The position numbers and the translations under genes are program-made. The notes beneath the pieces are model-generated. The model was not told the origin of the DNA. It searched no databases and was given only the letters and a program-made list of their open reading frames with translations. Of a stretch of 64,000 nt of DNA, positions 37,110 through 45,078 are shown piece by piece (positions within the stretch are counted from its first letter, which is position 1; every line of letters begins with the position of its first letter). The stretch is from Ralstonia pickettii DTP0602. Lineage in GTDB: Bacteria; Pseudomonadota; Gammaproteobacteria; Burkholderiales; Burkholderiaceae. The DNA lies in contig CP006669.1 of NCBI GenBank assembly GCA_000471925.1, positions 496,001 to 560,000 of the forward strand, in the 5' to 3' direction.

Positions 37110-38354
37110 TCATCCTGGACGTTTTACGTGTCCACAACGTGTTTCATCAAGCGGTTGAAAGGCCTTGTCGCCAGGAATTACAGATTTAACGTGGAAATAA
37201 TCCCATGGCCGTTTCGATTCCGAAGGCTTCTTTACCTGGACGAGATACATGTCGTGAACCATCCGGCCATCTTCGCGAATTCGCCCATTGCGGGCGAAGA
37301 CATCATTGATCGACATCTGCCCCAGCTTTTTTCGAACATCCAGCGCGGCGTCGGTACCAGTTGCTTGCACGGCCTTCAAGTAAGTCAGAACCGCAGAATA
37401 CGTGCCGGCATGAATCAAATTCGGCATGCGTTTGTGCCGATCGAAGAATCGTTGACTCCAAGCACGGGTCTTATCATCCAGATCCCAATAAAAGCCTTCA
37501 GTTAGCACCATACCATTGGCTACCTGCAACCCTAGTGCATGCACATCGGTAATTGATCCTGACAGTGGAACTACTGTCTGATTCTTTGTTAAACCGAACT
37601 CTTGTGCAGCCTTTACAGCGTTGACCAGATCACTGCCCGCACTGGCGATCCCTATAGCTTGTGCCTTGGAAGCTTGGGCTTGCAACATGAAAGAAGAAAA
37701 ATCTGGAGTATTTATTGGATGTCTTGCGCTTCCCAAGACATTCCCACCGGCTGATTTCACTGCAGCTGCACCATCCTGTTCAATGGAGTGGCCCAGTGCA
37801 TAGTCAACCGTTACAAAATACCAATTGCGATCACCATTTTTAGTTATTGCAACGGCTTGTGGTCGGGATGTCGAATAAGTATCCCAGGTATAGCTGATAG
37901 TATTTCGTGAGCAATCCTCGTTTGTGAGGCGCATACTGCCTGCTCCAGTCACGATCAAAAGTCGATTCTTTTCGCGCGTGACATTAGAGGCGGAGATTGC
38001 TACGGCTGAATTGATAGCGTCGACGACCATGTCGACTTGCTGGGTGTCATACCACTGGCGAACCTTATTAGCACCGACATCAGGCTTGTTTTGATGGTCG
38101 GCGTACACCATCTCGATGTTGAAGCTTGGCTTGGCCTCAGCTATAAAATCGTCGATTGCCATTTTTGTGGCAATTACTGAACCTCGCCCGCCAAGCTCAG
38201 AGAAGATACCGGACATGTCGGTTAGGACGGCAATCTTTACTACCCCGTCCGAGACTTTGGTGGTCGAAGCCGTTGCATGTAGGGCGAATGGGAGAAGGAT
38301 GGCTGCAGTAGCCGCCCGCAAGGGCCGGGCCACATTTCGGCGGAGCAAAAGCAT
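37110..38354 (-). CDS. livK: Liv-type periplasmic substrate-binding protein
   Basis: A 414-residue solute-binding protein. A signal peptide (LLLRRNVARPLRAATAAILLPFALHATAS) is followed by VKIAVLTDMSGIFSELGGRGSV and GYTWDTYSTSRPQ-like and NWYFVTVDYALGHS blocks that identify the peripla_BP_6 family, in the branch associated with aromatic or aliphatic acid uptake. A TTG two codons before gives the same frame; the ATG at 38354 with a GAGG site is preferred. The gene is markedly AT-richer than livFGHM (one counted window, 37801-37860, is 37 percent GC), so it has a separate origin. Confidence 0.9.
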   Translation of the reverse strand: MLLLRRNVARPLRAATAAILLPFALHATASTTKVSDGVVKIAVLTDMSGIFSELGGRGSVIATKMAIDDFIAEAKPSFNIEMVYADHQNKPDVGANKVRQWYDTQQVDMVVDAINSAVAISASNVTREKNRLLIVTGAGSMRLTNEDCSRNTISYTWDTYSTSRPQAVAITKNGDRNWYFVTVDYALGHSIEQDGAAAVKSAGGNVLGSARHPINTPDFSSFMLQAQASKAQAIGIASAGSDLVNAVKAAQEFGLTKNQTVVPLSGSITDVHALGLQVANGMVLTEGFYWDLDDKTRAWSQRFFDRHKRMPNLIHAGTYSAVLTYLKAVQATGTDAALDVRKKLGQMSINDVFARNGRIREDGRMVHDMYLVQVKKPSESKRPWDYFHVKSVIPGDKAFQPLDETRCGHVKRPG

Positions 38355-38689
38355 TTTCAATCCTCAATAAGGTGATGCCAGATCGGAAATAGTCAGCGAG
38401 CTTTGATGCTGCTCGAGTGATGGGTCACGTCGCGTCTCTACTTAAGCTACTGCGCTTAAGTAGGATATCAGACTTAAATTGACTCACAAGCGGGTGATTA
38501 CCCTAGGCTGTGCCTTCAAGCGGTAGTATCGATGTCGGGCATGGTTCTCAAGGCTGGCATTAACCAGCTAGTTGCGCATCACAGGGGTACTGAGATTTAT
38601 CGCTCGCGCGAGTTGCGTTGATGGCGTTCGGGCCGGTTGTCCAAGAACCTCGGGGCTGTCGTACACAGCTGCATGAGCTATGACGCCTT

Positions 38690-39108
38690 GTCATAGGCAA
38701 GACCATTTGCTATGCCCGGGTCTCCTCTCATGACCAGAGCACCCAGCTGCAGACGCAGGCCGCTCGCCTTGAGCGTCGTCGGCTCTAGGTGGGCCTCCCC
38801 AATGTCGAGGTGGTCACCGACCTCGGCAGCGGGCTGAACTATCGGAAGAAGGGACTGCGGCGCTTACTCCTGAATATCCTGTGCGGGCGCGTGAGCCGCC
38901 TGGTCCTCGTGACGAGGACCGGCTGTTGCGCTTTGGCAGCGAGCTGCTGTTCCAGATTTGCCAGTTCTTGGGGGTGAGATTGTCGTACTCGACGCAGCTG
39001 AGGCAATTTCCCGTGAGCAGCAGCTCACGGGTCGAGATTCTGACCGTCTTCTCCTCGCGGCTCTACGGCTCACGCAGCCGGAAGAACCGCAAAGCGCTGG
39101 CTGCCTGA
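38690..39108 (+). pseudogene. IS607-type serine recombinase TnpA, broken
   Basis: Across shifted frames one reads CYARVSSHDQSTQLQTQAARLERR, then VEVVTDLGSGLNYRKKGLRRLLLNILCGRVSRLVLVTR, LLRFGSELLFQICQFLG and finally ILTVFSSRLYGSRSRKNRKAL. That is a complete outline of the IS607-family serine recombinase, including the catalytic Ser of ARVSS, but stops and frameshifts interrupt it. It cannot be functional. Confidence 0.8.
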
Positions 39109-39114
39109 TGCAGG

Positions 39115-39655
39115 CGCTACCCAGACCCTCCTGTGTCTGAGCGACGAGGCGGAAGAGCTCCTGCAGCGCTATAGCGAGCTCTATGGGGGACTCAAACGCT
39201 AGGCCGCGGGTGGCGGCAAGGCGATGGTGTACAAGGCCGAGTTCTGTCGCACCCATGCTACCCCCGCGCGCCTGTATGGATTTTAGCGCCAAGAAAAAGC
39301 TTTATGGCAGGCCAGGCCGCGGGACGCCCGCAGGCTCTCTGGCCTGATTTACGCCAAATACCGACAGCAGCTCGAAGCAAAGTGTCGTCGGGCCGGTGTC
39401 GAATTCAAGAAGATCAATCCAGCCTATACGTCGACCATTGGTGCGGTGAAATACGCTGCGCGACGTGGCTGGTCAGTGCATGCTGCCGCGGCGGGCGTCA
39501 TCGCCCGCCGCGGGCAGGAGTTGTCCGAACGTTTGCCGCAGATCGCTTCAGGGTGCCTGGCGCGACGTTCATACAATGTACAGGAGTCTGGTGCGCAAGC
39601 ATGGCTCGCAGCCGGCCGGGCGTCCCCGCGGCGAGGCGAGGCGTCAGCACCCTAG
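39115..39655 (+). pseudogene. IS607-type TnpB, broken
   Basis: Fragments of a TnpB protein: an N-terminal piece around LLCLSDEAEELLQRYSELY and YKAEFCRTHATPARLYGF, and a C-terminal piece KCRRAGVEFKKINPAYTSTIGAVKYAARRG followed by GVIARRGQELSERLP. The middle, including the RuvC catalytic core, is mostly deleted. TnpB proteins are RNA-guided nucleases that use a guide RNA made from the element's right end. Confidence 0.75.
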
Positions 39656-39716
39656 TCCTCGCCCTCCAGCAAGGACCACGATTCGCCTTGCGTCAGTCTG
39701 AATGTTCAAATTTGCA
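39625..39716 (+). repeat. IS607-type right-end sequence, copy A
   Basis: This 90-bp segment directly after the tnpB remnant recurs in inverted orientation at 48038-48135. Shared blocks include CCGCGGCGAGG, CAGCACCCT, CCTCCAGCAAGGAC, TTCGCCTTGCG and a terminal partial palindrome TCTGAATGTTCAAATTT. Its position fits the conserved right end and guide-RNA scaffold region of a TnpB element. Confidence 0.65.
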
Positions 39717-39760
39717 TGCGAATGTGCCTTCCCATTTTAGGCAATTGCTCTTGTGGGGGT

Positions 39761-40945
39761 TTAGTCTCGTTCGAAGAGCGCAGCAATCCCCTGCCCGCCG
39801 CCGATGCACATCGTCACCAGCGCATAACGACCCTGGACGCGTTGCAGTTCATGCAGCGCCTTGACCGTGATCAGCGCGCCGGTGGCGCCGATCGGGTGGC
39901 CCAGCGAGATGCCCGAGCCGTTCGGGTTGACCTTGGCCGGATCCAGGCCGAGCGCCTTGGTTACCGCGCAGGCCTGCGCGGCAAAGGCCTCGTTGGCTTC
40001 GATCACGTCCAGGTCCGACACCTGCAGTCCGGCACGCTCCAGCGCGATCTTCGTCGCCGGCACCGGGCCGATGCCCATGGTCTTGGGGTCGACGCCGGCG
40101 TGGCCGTACGACACCAGGCGCGCCAGCGGCTTCAGGCCGCGGCGCTCGGCTTCGGCGCGCTCCATCATCACCACCGCGGCGGCGGCGTCGTTCAGGCCCG
40201 AGGCGTTGCCGGCCGTGACCGTGCCGTTCTCCTTGACGAACACCGGACGCAGCTTGGTCATGTCGTCCATGGTGGCGTCATGGCGCACATGCTCGTCAGT
40301 GTCGAAAGTGACATCGCCCTTGCGGCCCTTGCTTACCACCGGGACGATCTGGTCCTTGAAGTAACCGGCCTTGATCGCGGCCGAGGCGCGGTGGTGCGAT
40401 TCCAGCGCCGCCTCGTCCTGCTGCGCGCGCGAGATATCGTATTCTTTGGCGACGTTCTCGGCGGTCACGCCCATGTGGATGCGGTGGAAGGGATCGTGCA
40501 GCGCGCCCAGCATCATGTCGACCAGGCCGGCATCACCCATGCGGGCGCCCCAGCGGGCCGCCGGCGCCAGGTACGGCGCGCGGCTCATGCTCTCGGCGCC
40601 GCCGCCGATGGCCACATCGGTATCGCCCAGCAGGATGGACTGCGCGGCGCTGATGATGGCCTGCAGGCCGGAGCCACACAGGCGGTTGACGGTCAGCGCG
40701 GGCGCATTGGTCGACACGCCGCCGTTGACGGCCGCAACGCGGCCCAGGTACATGTCGCGCGGTTCGGTCTGGATCACGTTGCCGAACACCACGTGGCCGA
40801 CGTCGCCGCCGGATACGTTCGCTCGGGACAATGCTTCACGAACGACCAGCGCACCCAATTCGGTCGGCGCTAGGTCCTTGAGGCTGCCGCCAAAGGTACC
40901 GATTGCGGTGCGCACACCGCTGACTACCACTACTTCACGTTTCAC
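39761..40945 (-). CDS. bktB: beta-ketothiolase, BktB-like acetyl-CoA acyltransferase
   Basis: A 394-residue thiolase. The nucleophile is C90 in NRLCGSGLQA; GHPIGATG and CIGGGQG near the end supply the catalytic His and Cys. The sequence is, as I remember it, nearly identical to BktB of Cupriavidus necator, which condenses or cleaves C4-C6 beta-ketoacyl-CoA. The start is a GTG with GGAG eight bases upstream. In this cluster it would thiolyse the acyl-CoA product of the neighbouring ligase pathway. The central 1 kb is strongly GC-rich while both ends are less so. Confidence 0.92.
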   Translation of the reverse strand: MKREVVVVSGVRTAIGTFGGSLKDLAPTELGALVVREALSRANVSGGDVGHVVFGNVIQTEPRDMYLGRVAAVNGGVSTNAPALTVNRLCGSGLQAIISAAQSILLGDTDVAIGGGAESMSRAPYLAPAARWGARMGDAGLVDMMLGALHDPFHRIHMGVTAENVAKEYDISRAQQDEAALESHHRASAAIKAGYFKDQIVPVVSKGRKGDVTFDTDEHVRHDATMDDMTKLRPVFVKENGTVTAGNASGLNDAAAAVVMMERAEAERRGLKPLARLVSYGHAGVDPKTMGIGPVPATKIALERAGLQVSDLDVIEANEAFAAQACAVTKALGLDPAKVNPNGSGISLGHPIGATGALITVKALHELQRVQGRYALVTMCIGGGQGIAALFERD

Positions 40946-41085
40946 TGCACAGTCTCCATACGTTATGCTGCCGAACTTGGCTTACGTCCAATGTGGCTAT
41001 TCGTTCTTTCCCTGTGGGCTCGCCGCGTCCGTCTCGGCTGCAAGGTGACATACCCATGCAAAACTCGATGTTGGGGCCCCAAGAT

Positions 41086-42813
41086 TCATGAGTCCGTCGC
41101 TTCTGCGCCGCGAGCTTCACAGCGCGCATCTTCATCCTCCTGTAACTTCCGCCAGAGGACTTTACCTGTACTCGACTTGGGAAGGGCTTCAACAAACTCA
41201 ACAATGCGCGGATACTTATAAGCGGCCATATTATTTTTGGCCCATTCAATTATCTCCTGGGAGCTAATTCTCCCCCTAGCATCGTCGCGTAGAACAATAA
41301 TGGCTTTTACGGACTCGCCACGATAAGAATCGTTCGACCCTATAACGCATGCCTCTGCCACAGCTGGGTGTTTGTATAGCAAATTTTCAATTTCAGCCGG
41401 CCACACTTTATAGCCGGAAGCGTTGATCATTCGCTTCAACCTGTCCATCAAGAAAAAATAGCCATCGTCGTCCACTTTGGCTAAATCTCCCGTCCGGAAA
41501 AACATTTTACCATCGATGTTTATAAAAGCCCTTCTCGTCTCGTCTGGGTTATGCCAGTACCCCATAAAGACCTGGGGACCAGCGATTATAATTTCCCCTA
41601 CTACATTCGGGGGCAAGTCTTCAAGAGTATCAGGGTCAATTACACGTGCATCCGTGTTAAAGATCGGAATTCCAAGGCACTGAAGTTTTGAATTCTCAAT
41701 TGGATTGATATGCGTCGGCGCCATCGTTTCGGTCAATCCATAGCCTTCAACGTAGCACAGGCCAAATCGGGTCTTCAGGCGCTCGGCCACCGCCTGCGGC
41801 ATGGCCGCGCCGCCGCCGCCGATATAGCGCAGGCTCGACAGGTCGAACTGCGCCAGGTTGGGGCTGGCCATGAAGTCGATCACCATGGTCGAGATATTGG
41901 TCCAGTGCGTGACCTGGTAGCGCGAGATCAGGCGGCCGGCCACCTCGCGGTCCCAGCGCGGCAGCATCACCACGGTGGCCCCGCTATAGATGGGCCCGTT
42001 CATGCCGTACTGCATGCCGGTGACGTGGAACAGCGGCAGCACCGACAGGATCACCGATTCCGCGCCCGAACCCGACCAAGTCCCGCCGCCGACGGCGTTG
42101 TGCATGACCGAGCGGTGCGTGTGGATGCAGCCCTTGGGGAAACCGGTGGTACCCGAGGTGTACGGCATCACCGCCATGTCGTCCGGACCGGCGGTATGCG
42201 GCCCCGGCTGCAGGCCAGCGCCCAGCGCCTCGACCCACGCGGTGGCGCCGACAGGCAGCGGGTGCGGTGTGGTCAGCCAAGCCGGGGGAGCGTCTTCCGG
42301 ATGCTCATGCGTGGGCGGCAGCGCGTCTGCGTACTGCGTCACCAGCAGGTGCTGCAGGCGCTCGGCCGGCGCCAGCTCGGACACGGCCTGTTCGACGCCC
42401 GCAGCCAGGTCCGCCGTGCAGATCGCCACGCGCGCCTGCGCATCGGTCACGTAGTGCTTGAATTCTTCGGACCGGTTCATCGGGTTGACCGGCACTACCA
42501 CCGCGTCGGCGCGAAGGATCGCATAATAGCTGACAATGAACTGCGGGCAGTTCTGCATATATAGCAGCACGCGATCGCCCTTCTTTACCCCAGCCTTCTT
42601 CTGCAGCCAGCCTGCAAGCGCGGTGGCCTGCGCCGCGATCTCGCGGAACGTCATCGCATTGCCGAAGTAGCGGACTGCGGCCTTCTCCGCATAGCGATGT
42701 GCCGAGACTTCGAGGTTGTACCAGAGCGAGGTCTCTGGCGGCGCGATTTCGGTAGGCACGTGCGTTGGCCAGAATTTGAAGTGCGCGCGTGAAGAGCCGG
42801 CTTCTTGACTCAT
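41086..42813 (-). CDS. AMP-forming acyl-CoA ligase (mosaic gene)
   Basis: A 575-residue ANL-superfamily ligase that activates a carboxylic acid to its CoA thioester. YTSGTTGFPKG (about 227) is the P-loop, YGLTETMAP the adenine-binding A5 motif, FFRTGDLAKVDDDGYFF the hinge region and KSSTGKVLWRKL carries the catalytic Lys. Family: medium/long-chain fatty acyl-CoA ligase. The gene is a visible mosaic: the N-terminal two thirds are GC-rich (41941-42000, 70 percent by count), the C-terminal third is not (41281-41340, 48 percent). The reading frame crosses the joint intact, so the hybrid is probably functional. Confidence 0.9.
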   Translation of the reverse strand: MSQEAGSSRAHFKFWPTHVPTEIAPPETSLWYNLEVSAHRYAEKAAVRYFGNAMTFREIAAQATALAGWLQKKAGVKKGDRVLLYMQNCPQFIVSYYAILRADAVVVPVNPMNRSEEFKHYVTDAQARVAICTADLAAGVEQAVSELAPAERLQHLLVTQYADALPPTHEHPEDAPPAWLTTPHPLPVGATAWVEALGAGLQPGPHTAGPDDMAVMPYTSGTTGFPKGCIHTHRSVMHNAVGGGTWSGSGAESVILSVLPLFHVTGMQYGMNGPIYSGATVVMLPRWDREVAGRLISRYQVTHWTNISTMVIDFMASPNLAQFDLSSLRYIGGGGAAMPQAVAERLKTRFGLCYVEGYGLTETMAPTHINPIENSKLQCLGIPIFNTDARVIDPDTLEDLPPNVVGEIIIAGPQVFMGYWHNPDETRRAFINIDGKMFFRTGDLAKVDDDGYFFLMDRLKRMINASGYKVWPAEIENLLYKHPAVAEACVIGSNDSYRGESVKAIIVLRDDARGRISSQEIIEWAKNNMAAYKYPRIVEFVEALPKSSTGKVLWRKLQEDEDARCEARGAEATDS

Positions 42814-42896
42814 CGATGTCCCCAGTGCAGATGTTAAGTAACCTATCGGTTCGCTTACAGACTAATAACGTGTGCGATTATGCAAGTTTGAGTTAC

Positions 42897-43967
42897 TCAT
42901 AGCTGCAGACAAGGATCCTCGATCCAATGTTCGGCCCTTTTTAGAAGAAGGCGTCCCGCATTGTGCAACTTTTGACCGGCATCATGGGCTGCTTTTCCTG
43001 CGCAAGCGCGTGCGAAAGTCCCTTCCAGGATGATGCCGAGCTTGTAACAAGCAAGTACGACATACCAGCGGAGATTCGTTAAATCACGATCCGTACTTGT
43101 AGCGTATCGATTAATAAGTGCTTCCGCCTTCGGGAAGCCTTGCCAAGGCTGTGGTGATGGAATTCCTACACCGTTCCCTTCTGAGTCCGGCCAAGTTGCT
43201 AGCATCCACCCCAAGTCAAGCAGAGGGTCGCCTGCAGTCGTCAGTTCCCAATCAACGATCGCCGCCAAGCCAGGGCCATCGAGCTTGTACATTACGTTGG
43301 CAATGTGGTAGTCACCATGCATTAGACCTGGCTGAAAGCTGTTAGGCCGATTCTGCTCGAGCCATCCCGCTACTGTCGTGACATTTCCAAGCGCGTGCGG
43401 ACCAGGCCAGCCGTCGTATACGCTATAGCCTTCCAACTGTGCTCCCCAGCGGGGCACCTGGCGTTCGAGGAAGCCTTCCACCTTCCCTAGCGTCGTTAAG
43501 CCTACTGTTTCCAACGAGACTCGACCGAGAGCTGCTGCACCATCGGCCAACGCGAGGCCCATGGCATATCGCATATCAGAACTCTCGGCATGTAATTCCG
43601 GCAACCCTGCCGTAGCGTTAAATCCCTCGACCGCGTCCATGAGCAGAAAGGCGGATCCAATCACGGTCGGATCGTCGCAACCTGCAATTAGCGCTGCATG
43701 CGGAACGTCCGTTCGTGCGAGAGCGGATAATACGCGGATCTCCCGTTGCATGATGTCGCCGCTATTTACCCTCGGATGAGACGGAGGCCTCCTGAGAACA
43801 TAGGCGCGCCCCGAACGCTCGAAGCGCAGAAGTAGATTTTGGGTACCACCGCCCAGGATTAAAGGATCTTCAATGGGACCGGAGCCGAGGCCACGTGCAT
43901 CCATCCACCGCATCAACTTATCGATATCTACCAGCGAGCGCCAGTCAGATTTCCCTACATCGACCAT
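42897..43967 (-). CDS. phosphotransferase-family protein (ACAD10-like kinase fold)
   Basis: A 356-residue protein of the aminoglycoside phosphotransferase fold with GGGTQNLLLRFERSGRAYVLRRPP (nucleotide-binding lobe), LMHGDYHIANVMY (catalytic loop) and AIVDWELTTAGDPLLDLGWM (metal site). This is the branch always found with acyl-CoA dehydrogenases and ligases and related to the kinase domain of ACAD10, which phosphorylates hydroxy acids or their CoA esters. Its role here may be 4-hydroxy-acyl-CoA processing; that is inference. GC is about 53 percent, unlike the N-terminal part of the adjacent ligase gene. Confidence 0.85.
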   Translation of the reverse strand: MVDVGKSDWRSLVDIDKLMRWMDARGLGSGPIEDPLILGGGTQNLLLRFERSGRAYVLRRPPSHPRVNSGDIMQREIRVLSALARTDVPHAALIAGCDDPTVIGSAFLLMDAVEGFNATAGLPELHAESSDMRYAMGLALADGAAALGRVSLETVGLTTLGKVEGFLERQVPRWGAQLEGYSVYDGWPGPHALGNVTTVAGWLEQNRPNSFQPGLMHGDYHIANVMYKLDGPGLAAIVDWELTTAGDPLLDLGWMLATWPDSEGNGVGIPSPQPWQGFPKAEALINRYATSTDRDLTNLRWYVVLACYKLGIILEGTFARACAGKAAHDAGQKLHNAGRLLLKRAEHWIEDPCLQL

Positions 43968-44030
43968 AACATCACCTATATTACGCCCAAATCAAACCTT
44001 GCCAATTTAACTACCCCTCTAAAGATTCGA

Positions 44031-44777
44031 TCAAAATAAGAATAAATCACCTCGACTCGCAATAGGTCGCATGTTTTCATCAAAGTTATTTAGGCTTTGA
44101 AATTCCAACGGTGTATCCGACCCAATAGATGCGAGTCGTTTTTTGAATTTCGTTAGTATTTCACATCTTGCATTGTGACTAATATACGGAACGTGCCACG
44201 CGATGAACGGCGACAACACCTGGAGCCCCGTATAGGCTAATGTTCCTCGAAGTAGATGACTCAGCAATAGCTGTAGAGGCCCATGAACACCGTCTGGATT
44301 GAACATGTGCTCTTGGCCGCCGATGGTGACATTAACCAAGACTCTCTTTCCAGCCAGTCCGCCGAAGTCGTAAAATCTTCGGCCACCATATATTTTTCCG
44401 GAGACCAGTACGCGATCGATCCAGCCTTTTAAGATCGCAGGCGTAGAAAACCAAAATATCGGAAAGTTTAGTACCAGCAGGTCGCACCAAAGTAGCTTCT
44501 CGAGCTCTTCTTGTATGTCTTCGCTAATTGTTCCAGTCGCCACACCATGTCTTTGCTCCAGGGCGTAGGAGCAATAGTGAGGATTTGACGGATTGTTGAA
44601 ATCTGCTTTCGATGCGACCGGATTGAATTTCATGGCATACAAGTCGGAGACGCGAACTTCATGCCCCTGCCCCTCAAATTCCTCGACTGCAACTCGTTGC
44701 ATTGCTGCACAGAATGATTTCTCCTCTGGATGCGCGTGGACGATGAACACTTTCAGTGGATCAGTCTGGACTTCCAT
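44031..44777 (-). CDS. flavodoxin-fold NAD(P)H dehydrogenase (quinone-type)
   Basis: A 248-residue flavoprotein of the NQO1/MdaB family: VFIVHAHPEEKSFCAAM at the start, LLVLNFPIFWFSTPAILKGWIDRVL and TIGGQEHMFNPDGVHG. It binds FMN or FAD and reduces quinones with two electrons. Beside a flavin hydroxylase, it may reduce a quinone product of ring hydroxylation. AT-rich relative to the operon at 48-58 kb. Confidence 0.88.
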   Translation of the reverse strand: MEVQTDPLKVFIVHAHPEEKSFCAAMQRVAVEEFEGQGHEVRVSDLYAMKFNPVASKADFNNPSNPHYCSYALEQRHGVATGTISEDIQEELEKLLWCDLLVLNFPIFWFSTPAILKGWIDRVLVSGKIYGGRRFYDFGGLAGKRVLVNVTIGGQEHMFNPDGVHGPLQLLLSHLLRGTLAYTGLQVLSPFIAWHVPYISHNARCEILTKFKKRLASIGSDTPLEFQSLNNFDENMRPIASRGDLFLF

Positions 44778-44819
44778 TTCTACGCCAATGATTCATGAGT
44801 TTGACTTCAATACACGCGC

Positions 44820-44978
44820 TCAGATCAACCCTTTTCCAAAAAGGAAGACGTGGGCGAGACCATACGGATCAATAAAGATGGGAAGTGCATTGCCGATGCC
44901 TAACGCCCCACATTCGGCCAAGTGTTGATATGCGACATAGTGCGGCGATCTGAATTGATCAGGGTGGCAATTGGGGTC
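44820..44978 (-). pseudogene. 3' fragment of an unidentified gene
   Basis: Read on the minus strand, the segment encodes a protein-like stretch ending HYVAYQHLAECGALGIGNAL, then PIFIDPYGLAHVFLFGKGLI and a stop. An in-frame stop lies directly before it. I do not recognise the family. It lies between the quinone reductase and the monooxygenase, on the same strand, so a gene of this operon has been largely deleted. Confidence 0.45.
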
Positions 44979-45078
44979 TTAGTTCCGATGTGGCACCGAT
45001 TTCTGATCGGAGGCAAAATTGGAATTTATACCCCTTTGGGGCATTACCACCCAAAGTTTGCTTATCGTGGGTGCTGGC

